The notes: a model not told the origin generated them from the sequence alone. A stretch of 64,000 bases of DNA from Svornostia sp051306365 (GCA_051306365.1 JBPPNC010000033.1:35939-99938), one strand, 5' to 3'. Numbered from the stretch's first letter, positions 27,080 through 36,606 are shown. Numbers and translations are program-made.

Positions 27080-27634
27080 TTATCCGTCAACCGCGGGGCG
27101 AGGCCCGGCCGTCGCGACGCGCCACGTCACCGTGATCGTGCTGCCGGGAACCCCGGCGTTCGATGCGGCAGAGATCGTGAGCTTCACGCGAACCCTGCCC
27201 TTCGCGCAGGATCTTCCGGCCCTTGGCGTTCAGCCCGATGTCCAGCGTCCGCGGACGGCGGCGTCAGCTTGATCTGCAGGCGGTGCCGTCGCTGGAGCCG
27301 GCGACGACCTAGCGACCGTGGCCTGCCGCGCGACCGCGTGTGCGATGTCGGTCTTTCCGGGGGACGCGTCGACCATCCGGACCCCGCCGGAGCCGAACGT
27401 CGCGTCGGCGGCGCCGGACGCGCCGAAGCGCGCGTCGCCGTTGTGTCTGGCCTGCCCTGCTACCACCACCTTTCCGTTCTGCTGCAGTGCATCATGGACC
27501 TCGGTGTTCTCGTCGCCCGCCGCGATCGCGATGCGGCCGTTCGTCCCGTAGCTCGGCTCGAGGTCGTCCGAATCGGCCTGCGCACCCGCGGGGAGCGCGA
27601 CGGCAAGGGTCAGGGCAGCGGTGGTGGTGCGCAT
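27080..27634 (-). pseudogene. decayed delta-60 repeat secreted protein
   Basis: From ATG 27634 the text has a signal peptide (TTTAALTLAVALPAGAQA), then a delta-60-type repeat: LEPSYGTNGRIAIAAGDEN, ALQQNGKVVVAGQARHNGDA and ATFGSGGVRMV. Such proteins normally carry many copies. Here fewer than two repeats remain before frame changes; a second frame gives LDIGLNAKGRKILREGQG and a third RVKLTISAASNAG then VPGSTITVTWRVATAG, the usual C-terminal domain, ending at TAA 27082-27080. It sits between argD and argG and ends 14 nt before argG, so the argG promoter region may be inside its remains. Confidence 0.7.
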
Positions 27635-27683
27635 GCCCCGGTGACGCGCAGAGCGCGCGCTGACGCCCGCCACCGCGAGGCTC

Positions 27684-27724
27684 CGCGACGCGAAACCCAC
27701 GACCATTGAGGTTTTCGCGTCGCG
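27684..27724 (-). terminator. perfect 12-bp inverted repeat after argD
   Basis: CGCGACGCGAAA at 27684-27695 is perfectly repeated in reverse at 27713-27724 with a 17-nt loop, 9 nt beyond the argD stop. It is likely a hairpin terminator for argCJBD. Confidence 0.55.
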
Positions 27725-27732
27725 GGCCGCGC

Positions 27733-28893
27733 TCAGGCCAGCACTGCCGCGAGCCGCTCCAGCGCCGTGTCGATCTCGGCCTCGCCGATGATCAGCGGCG
27801 GCAAGAGCCGGACGGTCGCAGGGCCCGTCGCGTTGGCGACCAACCGGTGGTCGGTCAGCAGGCGCAGGACGAGCTCCGGCGCCACGACATCCTCGACGTC
27901 GAAGCCGACCATCAGCCCCCGCTGGCGGACCGCCACCACATGCGGCAGGTCCTTCAGCCCCTCGCGCAGCCGTTCACCCAGCTCCATGACCCGCGTATGC
28001 AGCGCCGGCTCCTCGACGACATCGAGCACCGCGTGCGCCGCCGCACACGGCACGGGGCCGCCGGCGAACGTCGAGCCATGGTCGCCGGGCTGCAGGACCT
28101 CCTCGAACCCGGGGCCGGTGATGAGGGCGCCGATCGGCAGGCCCCCGCCGAGCGCCTTGGCTGTCGTCATCGCGTCGGGCTCCACGCCGAGCTGATGCCA
28201 CGCCCACATGGACCCGGTCCGGCCCAGGCCGGTCTGGATCTCGTCGAAGATCAGCGCCGCGCCGTGGACGTCGCAGGCCTCGCGCGCGGCGCGCAGCACC
28301 TTCATCGGGATCGGGTGCACGCCCGACTCGCCCTGGATCGGCTCCAGCAGCACCGCCGCCGTGCGGTCGCTCACGGCGCGGTTCAGCGCCTCGACCGTGG
28401 GCGGGATCGCGATGAACCCGGGGACGAGCGGCGCGAACGGCGCCTGCTTGCTCTCCTGCGGCGTGGCGCTCAGCGCGCCGTACGTCCGGCCGTGGAAACC
28501 GCCATGGACGACGACGATCTCGCCGCCGGGCTTCGCCCGCCGCGCGAGCTTCAGCGCGGCCTCGACCGCCTCCGCGCCCGAGTTCGTGAAGAACACCCGC
28601 CCACCGAGACTGCTGCGCCGCAACCGATCGGCCAGGCGGATCATCGGCTCGGTGTAGAAGAGGTTGCTCGTGTGGATGAGCTGCCCGGCCTGCTCGCAGA
28701 TGGCCTCCACGACCTTCGGATGGCAGTGCCCGACGCTCGACACCGAGATGCCCGTGAGGAAGTCGAGGTACTCGGCCCCGTCGGCGTCCCACAGGCGGGC
28801 ACCCTCGCCCCGCACGAACCACGCGGGCAGGCGGGCATAGGTGCCGACGATCGACTGGCGGTCCAGCGCGCGGAGCTCGTCGAACGTCGTCAT
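27733..28893 (-). CDS. argD: acetylornithine aminotransferase
   Basis: ArgD transfers an amino group to N-acetylglutamate semialdehyde with PLP. The 386-aa protein shows NSGAEAVEAALKLAR, the Asp of the PLP site in IFDEIQTGLGRTG, and the PLP lysine in TTAKALGGGLPIG. It could also act in lysine or ornithine metabolism like other class III enzymes, but the operon argues for arginine. The ATG overlaps the argB stop (ATGA). Last gene of argCJBD; a hairpin follows. Confidence 0.94.
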   Translation of the reverse strand: MTTFDELRALDRQSIVGTYARLPAWFVRGEGARLWDADGAEYLDFLTGISVSSVGHCHPKVVEAICEQAGQLIHTSNLFYTEPMIRLADRLRRSSLGGRVFFTNSGAEAVEAALKLARRAKPGGEIVVVHGGFHGRTYGALSATPQESKQAPFAPLVPGFIAIPPTVEALNRAVSDRTAAVLLEPIQGESGVHPIPMKVLRAAREACDVHGAALIFDEIQTGLGRTGSMWAWHQLGVEPDAMTTAKALGGGLPIGALITGPGFEEVLQPGDHGSTFAGGPVPCAAAHAVLDVVEEPALHTRVMELGERLREGLKDLPHVVAVRQRGLMVGFDVEDVVAPELVLRLLTDHRLVANATGPATVRLLPPLIIGEAEIDTALERLAAVLA

Positions 28894-29738
28894 TGCGCGG
28901 GCCGGATCTTCGTGCCGATACCGCTGTCGGTGAACAGCTCGAGTAGGAGCGAGTGCGCGACCCGGCCGTCGATGATGTACGCGGCGCTGACCCCGCCGTA
29001 GATCGCCTCGAGACACGCCTGGAGCTTCGGCCGCATGCCGCCCTCCATGTGCTGCATCGCCTCCTGCACCTCGTCGGCGCCCGCCTCGCTGATGAGCGAC
29101 TCGGGGTCGTCCTTGTCGCGCAGCCAGCCGGCCACGTCGGTGAGGAACACGACCTTGAACGCCCCCATCGCGCGGGCCACCGCCGCGGCGGCGTCGTCGG
29201 CGTTGATGTTGTACGAGTTGCCCTCGCGGTCGGCGCCGACGCTGGCGATCACCGGGATGTAGTCCTGGGCGATGTGCTCGAGCACGTCGACGTCGACGCG
29301 GTCGATCTGGCCGACGAAGCCGATGTCCTGGCCGTCAGGCGCGGACTGACGCGACGCGCGGAACAGCCGGCCGTCGTCACCGGACAGACCGACCGCGGGC
29401 TGGCCGTGGCGGTTCAGGCGCAGGACGATGTCCTTGTTGACCTTGCCGACGAGGACCATCTTCGCGATCTCGACGGTCTCCTTGTCGGAGACCCGCAGGC
29501 CGCCGACGAACTCCACGGGCAGGTTGAGCTTCTTCATGTACCGGGTGATCTCCGGCCCGCCGCCGTGGACGACGATCGGGTTCATCCCGACGTACTTCAG
29601 GAGCACGACGTCGCGCGCGAACTCCTCGCGCAGCTCGGGGTCCTCCATGGCCGCACCGCCGTACTTGATGACGACCGTCTGGCCGTGGAACTCGCGGATG
29701 TAGGGCAGCGCCTCAAGGAGGGTTGCGACGTCTCTCAT
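28890..29738 (-). CDS. argB: acetylglutamate kinase
   Basis: ArgB phosphorylates N-acetylglutamate, usually the committed step of arginine synthesis. The 282-aa protein shows VVIKYGGAAM near residue 22, NPIVVHGGGPEI, the substrate site NINADDAAAAVA, and TDVAGWLRDKDDP. The N-terminal helix EALPYIREFHG is of the type found in arginine-inhibited enzymes, so feedback inhibition is likely. The ATG overlaps the argJ stop. Confidence 0.96.
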   Translation of the reverse strand: MRDVATLLEALPYIREFHGQTVVIKYGGAAMEDPELREEFARDVVLLKYVGMNPIVVHGGGPEITRYMKKLNLPVEFVGGLRVSDKETVEIAKMVLVGKVNKDIVLRLNRHGQPAVGLSGDDGRLFRASRQSAPDGQDIGFVGQIDRVDVDVLEHIAQDYIPVIASVGADREGNSYNINADDAAAAVARAMGAFKVVFLTDVAGWLRDKDDPESLISEAGADEVQEAMQHMEGGMRPKLQACLEAIYGGVSAAYIIDGRVAHSLLLELFTDSGIGTKIRPAQ

Positions 29739-30982
29739 GTCGTGTACTCCGCGTTGATCCGCACGTACTCGTAGCCGAAGTCGCTGAAGAAGACCTCGGT
29801 CTCGGCGGTGCGGTCCTTGCCGAGTTCGATCACATACTCGACCTGGTCGCCGCCGACCGCCTCGACGAGCGCCTCCTCGTCGAAGCGCGCGGCCTGACCG
29901 CCCTTGGCGACCGGGACCCCCTCGATGGCGATGTCGAAGTCCAGCGGCGCGCGGCCGGGCAACGCGGCGCCGACGGCCTGCGCGATGCGGCCCCAGTTCG
30001 GGTCCTGGCCGAAGAGGGCCGTCTTGACGAGCGGTGAGTTGGCCACCGCGCGGGCCACGATCTCGGCGTCCTCGGCCTCATCGCAGCGGACGACGACGCG
30101 GCCCAGGCGCTCGGCCCCCTCGCCGTCCGCGGCCATGTCGAGCGCGAGCGTGCGCAGCGCGGCGTCGAGGGCCTCGCCGAAGCGCAGCTCGTCCTCGCTC
30201 TGCGGCGCGACCTCGATCGCGGACACCCCGGACGCCATGAGAATCGCCGTGTCGTTCGTGGAGAGCTGGCCGTCGACGCTGATGCGCTCGAACGACCGCT
30301 TCACGCACACCCCGAGCAGCAGGTCGGCGGTCTCGGCGCTCAGCACCGCGTCCGTCTGGGCGAAGCACAGCATGGTGGCGAAGCCCGGCTGGATCATGCC
30401 GGCGCCCTTGGCCTGGGCGGTCAAGCGCACGCTGCCGCCGGAGAGCTGGACGTCGAACGCGACGGTCTTTCGGAACGCATCGGTGGTGCTGATCGCGTCG
30501 GTGAAGTCGTCGACCCCGTCGGCGCGCAGCTCCTCGCGCGCGCCCACGAGCGCCTGCACCACCTTGTTGCCGTCGAGCTGCACGCCGATCACGCCGGTGG
30601 ACGCGACGGCGACGGCGTCGGTCGGAACGCCGCCGACCATCGACGCGGCGCCCTGCATCCGCGCAGCCTCGTCCAGCCCCCGGTTGCCGGTGGCGGCGTT
30701 CGCGTTGCCAGAGTTCGCAACGACCGCGCGCAGGCCGTCCAGCCGTGTGCGCTGCTGCGTGACCTGCACCGGCGCGGCGATCACCGACGACCGGGTGAAC
30801 CGCGCGGCGCTCACCGCCTCGGCGGCGTCGCACACGAGGATCGCCACGTCCCTGTCGCCGTCGGGCTTGATGCCGCCGTACACGCCGGCGCAGCGGAAGC
30901 CCGCCGGCAGCGCAGCGTCCGCGGCCGGGGTGACGTGCGCATGCTCGGGCACCCAGCGGTACGACGCGGGACGGGCCTTCAC
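29735..30982 (-). CDS. argJ: bifunctional ornithine acetyltransferase/N-acetylglutamate synthase
   Basis: ArgJ recycles the acetyl group from N-acetylornithine to glutamate. The 415-aa precursor cleaves itself before the nucleophilic Thr in VASTGVIGV (about residue 190). Other family parts are visible: GIKPDGDRDVAIL near the N-terminus, SGNANAATG, the substrate region KGAGMIQPGFATML, and GQDPNWGRI. The GTG start at 30982 overlaps the argC stop (GTGA). Whether the enzyme is bifunctional cannot be read from sequence; no separate argA or argE is seen nearby. Confidence 0.96.
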   Translation of the reverse strand: MKARPASYRWVPEHAHVTPAADAALPAGFRCAGVYGGIKPDGDRDVAILVCDAAEAVSAARFTRSSVIAAPVQVTQQRTRLDGLRAVVANSGNANAATGNRGLDEAARMQGAASMVGGVPTDAVAVASTGVIGVQLDGNKVVQALVGAREELRADGVDDFTDAISTTDAFRKTVAFDVQLSGGSVRLTAQAKGAGMIQPGFATMLCFAQTDAVLSAETADLLLGVCVKRSFERISVDGQLSTNDTAILMASGVSAIEVAPQSEDELRFGEALDAALRTLALDMAADGEGAERLGRVVVRCDEAEDAEIVARAVANSPLVKTALFGQDPNWGRIAQAVGAALPGRAPLDFDIAIEGVPVAKGGQAARFDEEALVEAVGGDQVEYVIELGKDRTAETEVFFSDFGYEYVRINAEYTT

Positions 30983-31980
30983 GGTTGCACTCCCTCGACC
31001 TCGGGCCGGCCCACCATCAGGTTCAGGCTCTGCACCGCCTGCGAGGCGGTGCCCTTCCAGAGGTTGTCGATCGCGGCGAACACGAACGCCTTGCCGGTGC
31101 GCTCGTCGGCATGGACCTGGATGCGGCAGAGGTTCGTCTCCCGCACGTCGCGCACGCCCGGGGGGCGGTCGACGAGCTCGATGAACGGCTCGTCGGCGTA
31201 CGCGTCGTCGTAGAGCTCCGCGAGTGCGTCCTGGTCGATCGCGCGGTCCGTCGTGACGTAACACGACACGAGCTCGCCCTGGTCGAGCGGCAGCAGGTGC
31301 GGCGTGAAGACCGGGGTGATCTCCGCGCCGAGCCGCGCGAGCTCCTGATCGATCTCGGGCATGTGCCGGTGGTGACCCACGCCGTACGCGGCGACGTTCT
31401 CGTCGACCGAGACGAAATGCGTCTTCGCGGTCGCCGCGCGGCCCGCGCCCGACACGCCGGTCTTCGCGTCGATGACGGCGTCGCTGATCACACCCGCCCG
31501 CGCGAGCGGCGCCAGCGCGAGCAGGGCGGCGGTCGGGAAGCAGCCCGGGCCGGCGACGAGGTCGGCGCCGTGCAGCGACTCGCGGTGCAGCTCGGGCAGC
31601 CCGTAGCGCGCGGTGTTGATGAGCTCGGGGTGCGCGTGCGGGACGTACCACTGCTCGTAGGTCGCGACGTCGTGCAGGCGGAAGTCCGCGGAGAGGTCGA
31701 CGACCTTCACCCCGCGCTCGCGCAGCGCGGCGACCAGCGGCGCGGCGGCGCCATGCGGGTAGGCGACGATCGCGGCGTCGACGCCGGCGTGCACGTCGAT
31801 GTCGAGCTCCTCGAGCACCTTGGCGACCCGGTGGTGCGGATAGAGCTCGTCCAGCCGCGTGCCGACATCGCTGCGCGACGTGACGGCGGCCAGCTCGAAA
31901 TGCGGATGGCGGTCGATCAGCCGGGCCGCGAGCGCCCCGGCGTACCCGGACGCGCCGGCGACGAGCACGGAATCAGCCAC
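30979..31980 (-). CDS. argC: N-acetyl-gamma-glutamyl-phosphate reductase
   Basis: ArgC reduces N-acetylglutamyl phosphate with NADPH. The 333-aa protein has the Rossmann motif VLVAGASGYAG at residues 5-15, the catalytic Cys in VAGPGCFPTAALL, and the second conserved part GVGHHRHMPEI. A GTG start at 31980 lies inside the last codons of pheT, overlapping by 8 nt, so the arg genes may be read through from the pheST transcript. Confidence 0.95.
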   Translation of the reverse strand: MADSVLVAGASGYAGALAARLIDRHPHFELAAVTSRSDVGTRLDELYPHHRVAKVLEELDIDVHAGVDAAIVAYPHGAAAPLVAALRERGVKVVDLSADFRLHDVATYEQWYVPHAHPELINTARYGLPELHRESLHGADLVAGPGCFPTAALLALAPLARAGVISDAVIDAKTGVSGAGRAATAKTHFVSVDENVAAYGVGHHRHMPEIDQELARLGAEITPVFTPHLLPLDQGELVSCYVTTDRAIDQDALAELYDDAYADEPFIELVDRPPGVRDVRETNLCRIQVHADERTGKAFVFAAIDNLWKGTASQAVQSLNLMVGRPEVEGVQP

Positions 31981-34408
31981 GCGGCACCGCCCCGAGCTGC
32001 TCGGTCAGCGCGGCGACGATCTTCGCCCGCGCGCCGTCGGCGTCCTCGTCGGTCAGCGTGCGGTCGGGCGCCCGGAACTCGAGGTGCAGCGCCAACGACC
32101 GCTTGCCCGCGCCGACCTGCTCGCCCTCGTAGACGTCGAACACGCCGGCGTCAGCCAGCAGCCCTCCGCCGGCCTTGCGCGCGGCGGCCACGACGTCGGC
32201 CGCGGGAACGGAACTGTCGACCACGACGGCGAGGTCCTGCCGCAGCGCCGGGAAGCTCGTGACGTCCTCGTAGTCCTCGACCAGCGCGCGGTCGACCGCG
32301 ACGGCGAGCACGGCGCCCAGGTCCAGCTCGACCGCCGCGACGGTCTGCTCGATGTCCCACGCCTGCGCGACGCGCGGGTGGATCTCCCCCAGCCAGCCGA
32401 CGACGTCGCCGCCGTCGAGCACGATCTCGCCGCAGCGGCCCGGATGCAGGAACGGCTGCTCGGCGTGCCGGACGGACAGGTCGACGCGTAGCCGCGTGGC
32501 GAGCGCCTCGAGGATGCCCTTGGCCGCGAAAACGTCGGCGACCGGCGGGGTGCCGTCGCCCCACGTCGGCGGCACGGCACGTCCCGTCAGCAGGATCGCG
32601 AGGTGGTCGTGCTCGTCGGCAAGCGGGTCGTCCGCATCCGCGTAGTAGATGGCGCCCCGCTCGAACAGCCGGAGGTCGGCGGCGCCGCGCGCGACGTTGT
32701 GGGCGGCGACGTCGAGCAGCGACGCGACGAGGTTCGTGCGCAGCAGCGCGTGGTCCTCGCTCATCGGGTTCGCCAGCGCGATGGCCCGGCGACGCGGGTC
32801 GTCCTCGGGCAGAGACAGACGGTCGAAGACGCCGGCGTTCGTGAAGCTCCACCCCATGATGCCGCGCAGGCCGCGGCCCACCAGCGTGTCCTCGGCGCGC
32901 CGCCGCAGCCGCTGGGCGGGCGACAGGCGTCCCGCGGCGCCCCGCCGCGCGGGCAGCGTGGCGGGCAGGTTGTCGACGCCGTCGATCCGGGCGACCTCCT
33001 CGACGAGGTCGGCCTCCCGCGTGACGTCGAGCCGCCGGAACGCGGGCACGGTGACGTCGAGCCCGTCCTCGGCGGGTGCCACGCCGAACTCCAGCGAGCG
33101 CAGGATCGCCTCCTGGCGCTGCGGCGAGATCGTCGTGCCGAGCAACCCCTCGACTCGTGCGCTGCGCAGCCGGATCACGGCCGGATCCGGACCCGGTCCG
33201 CCGACATCGATGAGCGCCGGCCGGACCGTCGCGCCCGTCAGCTCGAGCATGAGCTGGTGCGCGACCGCCTGGGCCTCGAGCGTCTGCTCGGGCGCCAGGC
33301 CCTTCTCGAACCGCCCCGACGCCTCGGTGCGCAGCGCGAGCTTCCACGAGGTCCGGTTGATGTTCGGCCCGATCCACGTGGCGACCTCCATGAGGACGCG
33401 CGTGGTGGTGTCGGCCACCTCGCTCCGCGCGCCGCCCATGACGCCCGCGATGGACGTCGGGCCGTCGGCGTCGTCGATGACGACCATCTGCTCGTCGAGC
33501 GTGCGGACCGCGTCGTCGAGCGTGGTGATCTGCTCGCCCGCCTTGGCCGTGCGCACGAGGAGTGCGCCGCCCGCGACCCGGTCGAGATCGAACGCGTGCA
33601 GCGGCTGGCCGCAGAGCAGCATCACGTAGTTCGTGATGTCGACGACGTTGTTGATCGACCGCTGCCCGCACGCGGCCAGGCGCGCCTTCAGCCAGGGCGG
33701 CGACGGCCCGATCGTCACGTCGTCGTAGGCCAGCGCGGTGAAGCGCGGGCACAACTCGGGGACCTGAACGTCGATCGTGACACCGTCGAGCTCGCCGACG
33801 GGCGGCAGCTCCACGCCGGCCCACGGCGGCGGCGTCAGCGGTGAGCCGTTCGAGGCGTGGACCTCGCGCGCCATCCCGTAGATGCCGAGGCAGTCGGGGC
33901 GGTTCGGCGTGAGCTCGAGCTCGAGGACGTCGGTCGAGATCTCGAACAGCTCGGCGACGAACGTCCCGGGCGCGGCGACATCGTCGGCCAGGACCATGAT
34001 CCCGCTGTGGTCGTCGCCCAGCCCGAGCTCGCGCTCGGAGACGATCATCCCCTGCGACTCGACGCCGCGCAGCTTGGCCTTCTTCAGCTTCATGCCGTCG
34101 GGCATGACGGTGCCGGGCCGCGCGACGGCGACCGTCTGGCCGGCTGCGACGTTCGGCGCGCCGCACACGATCTGCGCGGGCTCGGTCTCACCGACGTCGA
34201 CGGTGCAGACCTTCAGCCGGTCGGCGTCGGGATGCTGCTCGGCGGTCAGCACCTTGCCGACCACGAGATGCTCGAAGCCGTCGGCCTTGATGCCGAACCG
34301 GTCGACGCCCGCGACCTCCGTGCCGGTCGCGCTGAGCGCGTCGGCGAGCTCCCACGGGTCGCCGCCCGGGTGCACGTACTCCGAGAGCCAGGCCAGGGGA
34401 AGTCTCAT
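31973..34408 (-). CDS. pheT: phenylalanyl-tRNA synthetase beta subunit
   Basis: PheT is the large subunit of the alpha2-beta2 synthetase and carries tRNA-binding and editing domains. The 811-aa length is normal. The N-terminal EMAP/OB-type tRNA-binding domain is visible (VVGKVLTAEQHPDADRLKVC), then the B3/B4 editing part with FTALAYDDVTI, the B5 domain, and the C-terminal ferredoxin-like anticodon domain (SFPALRQDLAVVVD). The ATG overlaps the pheS stop (ATGA). Confidence 0.97.
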   Translation of the reverse strand: MRLPLAWLSEYVHPGGDPWELADALSATGTEVAGVDRFGIKADGFEHLVVGKVLTAEQHPDADRLKVCTVDVGETEPAQIVCGAPNVAAGQTVAVARPGTVMPDGMKLKKAKLRGVESQGMIVSERELGLGDDHSGIMVLADDVAAPGTFVAELFEISTDVLELELTPNRPDCLGIYGMAREVHASNGSPLTPPPWAGVELPPVGELDGVTIDVQVPELCPRFTALAYDDVTIGPSPPWLKARLAACGQRSINNVVDITNYVMLLCGQPLHAFDLDRVAGGALLVRTAKAGEQITTLDDAVRTLDEQMVVIDDADGPTSIAGVMGGARSEVADTTTRVLMEVATWIGPNINRTSWKLALRTEASGRFEKGLAPEQTLEAQAVAHQLMLELTGATVRPALIDVGGPGPDPAVIRLRSARVEGLLGTTISPQRQEAILRSLEFGVAPAEDGLDVTVPAFRRLDVTREADLVEEVARIDGVDNLPATLPARRGAAGRLSPAQRLRRRAEDTLVGRGLRGIMGWSFTNAGVFDRLSLPEDDPRRRAIALANPMSEDHALLRTNLVASLLDVAAHNVARGAADLRLFERGAIYYADADDPLADEHDHLAILLTGRAVPPTWGDGTPPVADVFAAKGILEALATRLRVDLSVRHAEQPFLHPGRCGEIVLDGGDVVGWLGEIHPRVAQAWDIEQTVAAVELDLGAVLAVAVDRALVEDYEDVTSFPALRQDLAVVVDSSVPAADVVAAARKAGGGLLADAGVFDVYEGEQVGAGKRSLALHLEFRAPDRTLTDEDADGARAKIVAALTEQLGAVPRG

Positions 34409-35469
34409 CCGAACTGCTCCAGGAAGCGCACGTCGTTCTCGATGTAGAGCCGCAGGTCGGGAATGCCGTGCTTGAGCATCGCGATCCGCTCGATGCCCAT
34501 GCCGAACGCGAAGCCCTGCACCTTGTCGGGGTCATAGGCATCGGAGCCGACGGCGCGCAGCACGTTGGGGTCGACCATGCCCGCGCCGAGGATCTCCAGC
34601 CACGTCGTGCCCTTGCACACCGGGCAGCGCGACCCGTCCCTCATGGACCCGCCCTTGCAGTTCGAGCAGGACACGTCGATCTCAACGCTCGGTTCGGTGA
34701 AGGGGAAGAAGTGCGGACGCAGCCGGATCTGGCGCTCGTCGCCGAACACCGTGCGGGCAAAGCTCAGGAGCGTGCCCTTCAGGTCGGCGAGCGTGATGTC
34801 CTCGTCGACGGCCAGGCCCTCGACCTGATGGAACTGCGGCAGGTGGGTGGCGTCGTGGTCGCGCCGGTACACGCGGCCCGGGATCACGACGTACAGCGGC
34901 GGCGGATGGGCCTCCATCGCCCGGACCTGCATCGGCGACGTATGTGTGCGCAGCACGACGTGATCGGCGACATAGAACGTGTCGGTCCACGCCCGCGCCG
35001 GGTGCGCGGGGTCATGGTTCAGCGCGTCGAAGTTGTAGTGGACCGTCTCGACCTCGGGGCCGTCCATCACGGTGAAACCCAGCCCGAGGAAGACGTCCTC
35101 GAGGTCGCGCCACGTCTGGTGCAGGATGTGCAGCGACCCGACCGGCTGCGCGGGCGTACCCGGCAGCGTGATGTCGACGCGGTCGCGTTCCAGTTGCGCG
35201 TCGAGCTCCGCGGCCGCCAGCGCTTCCTCGCGCCCGGCGAGGAGCGCTTCCAGTTCCTGCCGGGCCGTGTTCGCCGCCTTGCCCACCGCACCGCGCTCGG
35301 CGGGCGGCAGGTCGGCCACGCCGCGCAACAGGTTCGGCAGCTCGGCCTTGCGCCCGAGGAACCGCACGCGCAGCTCCTGCAGCTCGGCGGTGGAGCCGGC
35401 GGCGGCGATGGCCTGCGCGGCCTCGGCCTGGATCTCGGTGATGCGATCGGTGACGGCCACGGGCGGCAT
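34405..35469 (-). CDS. pheS: phenylalanyl-tRNA synthetase alpha subunit
   Basis: The catalytic class II subunit, 354 aa. The N-terminal coiled coil covers about residues 10-90, and the catalytic core shows GFTVMDGPEVETVHYNFD, the Phe-pocket region TSPMQVRAM and, near the end, GFAFGMGIERIAML (motif 3). A Cys-rich loop CSNCKGG ... CPVCKG near residue 285 could bind zinc. It starts 1 nt after the trmH-like gene stop and is read with pheT. Confidence 0.97.
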   Translation of the reverse strand: MPPVAVTDRITEIQAEAAQAIAAAGSTAELQELRVRFLGRKAELPNLLRGVADLPPAERGAVGKAANTARQELEALLAGREEALAAAELDAQLERDRVDITLPGTPAQPVGSLHILHQTWRDLEDVFLGLGFTVMDGPEVETVHYNFDALNHDPAHPARAWTDTFYVADHVVLRTHTSPMQVRAMEAHPPPLYVVIPGRVYRRDHDATHLPQFHQVEGLAVDEDITLADLKGTLLSFARTVFGDERQIRLRPHFFPFTEPSVEIDVSCSNCKGGSMRDGSRCPVCKGTTWLEILGAGMVDPNVLRAVGSDAYDPDKVQGFAFGMGIERIAMLKHGIPDLRLYIENDVRFLEQFG

Positions 35470-35470
35470 C

Positions 35471-36169
35471 CTATGGTCGGCGGGTGACCTCGTAGAGCGC
35501 GATGGTCGCGGCCATCGCGGCGTTGAGCGATTCCGAGCTGATCGGGATGTGCGCGAGCCGGTCGCAGGCCTGCTCGACGTCCTCGCCGAGCCCGGTCCGT
35601 TCCGCCCCGATCACGAGTGTGCGCTCGGCGGTCGCACCGTCACCGCGGAGCTCGTCTCCGGCCCGAGCGGCCAGCCCGATCGTCTCCCCGGGCAGCTCCT
35701 CGATCGACGCGACCCGCGCGATGGGCAGCGTGAAGATCGCGCCCATCGACGCACGCACCGCCTTGGGTGAATACGGATCCGCGCAGTTCGGGCCGAGCGC
35801 GACGCTGCCCGCCCCGAAGGCCAGCGCGCTACGGATCACGGCGCCGACGTTGCCCGGGTCACCGACGCCCCACAGCGCCACGCAGAGCGACCCGACGGGC
35901 TGCGCCCACCGGGTCTCGTAGACGCCGACCACCCGGCTGCCGGAGCCGAGTGTGGAGACGCCGCCGAGGAGGGCGGGATCCACCTCTTCGCCCGCGAGCC
36001 CGCTCCCCTCCGCGACGAGCCGGTGCAGCGGCGTCCAGCCGGCGGCGTCGGCGGCGGCCAGCAGATCCTCGCCTTCGGCCACGAAGCGGCCACGGTCGTC
36101 GCGCTCGCGGCGGCGATGCAGCGCGCGGACCTCCTTGAGCTTCGCGTTGTGGGGGCTGGTGATCGTCAT
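35471..36169 (-). CDS. SpoU/TrmH-family RNA 2'-O-ribose methyltransferase
   Basis: A 232-aa SPOUT methyltransferase. An N-terminal substrate-binding part (HNAKLKEVRALHRRRERDD) precedes the knotted SAM domain: motif 1 in GVGDPGNVGAVIRSALAFGA, motif 2 in LVIGAERTGL, and motif 3 in IPISSESLNAAMAATIALYE. It most likely methylates rRNA or tRNA in the cytoplasm; the exact target is not clear. It starts only 18 nt after the rplT terminator, so it needs readthrough or its own promoter, and it leads pheS-pheT. Confidence 0.92.
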   Translation of the reverse strand: MTITSPHNAKLKEVRALHRRRERDDRGRFVAEGEDLLAAADAAGWTPLHRLVAEGSGLAGEEVDPALLGGVSTLGSGSRVVGVYETRWAQPVGSLCVALWGVGDPGNVGAVIRSALAFGAGSVALGPNCADPYSPKAVRASMGAIFTLPIARVASIEELPGETIGLAARAGDELRGDGATAERTLVIGAERTGLGEDVEQACDRLAHIPISSESLNAAMAATIALYEVTRRP

Positions 36170-36187
36170 GGAAGGTGGTGCAGGGGC

Positions 36188-36223
36188 AAAAAAAAGGGCG
36201 CCGGTCCCGAAGGAGCGACGCCC
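36188..36223 (-). terminator. strong intrinsic terminator after rplT
   Basis: On the minus strand a 12-bp stem with one mismatch, 36223-36196 (GGGCGTCGCTCC, TTCG loop, GGACCGGCGCCC), is followed by eight T residues at 36195-36188. It is one of few T-run terminators in this window. Confidence 0.85.
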
Positions 36224-36246
36224 GAGAGACTGTGCTGCGGCCCAGA

Positions 36247-36606
36247 TCAGGCAGCCGACGCCTCGCGAGCAGCCTCGACGAATCGGCGGAACGTCTCTGG
36301 ATCGCGCACGGCGATATCGGCCAGCACCTTGCGGTCCAGCTCGATGCCCGCCTGCTGCAGGCCGTGGATGAACGTGCCGTAGGTCATCCCGTTCTGACGC
36401 GCGGCGGCGTTGATGCGGGTGATCCACAGGCGCCGGAAGTCACGCTTCTTGTTGCGTCGATCCCGGTACGCGTAGGAGTCGGCCTTCATGACCGCTTCCT
36501 TGGCGCGCTTGTAGTTCGAGTTTGCCTCGCCGCGGTAGCCCTTGGCCCGCTCGAGGGTCGCGCGGCGCTTCTTGCGCGCGTGGACGGAACGCTTGACGCG
36601 GGTCAC
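36247..36606 (-). CDS. rplT: 50S ribosomal protein L20
   Basis: L20 binds 23S rRNA early in 50S assembly. The 119-aa protein shows the basic N-terminal helix RVKRSVHARKKRRATLERAKGY (shortened here to the family motif), and the globular part FRRLWITRINAAAR with the C-terminal helix. The start is a GTG at 36606 overlapping the rpmI stop (GTGA). L20 represses this operon in some bacteria by binding the leader. Confidence 0.97.
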   Translation of the reverse strand: MTRVKRSVHARKKRRATLERAKGYRGEANSNYKRAKEAVMKADSYAYRDRRNKKRDFRRLWITRINAAARQNGMTYGTFIHGLQQAGIELDRKVLADIAVRDPETFRRFVEAAREASAA

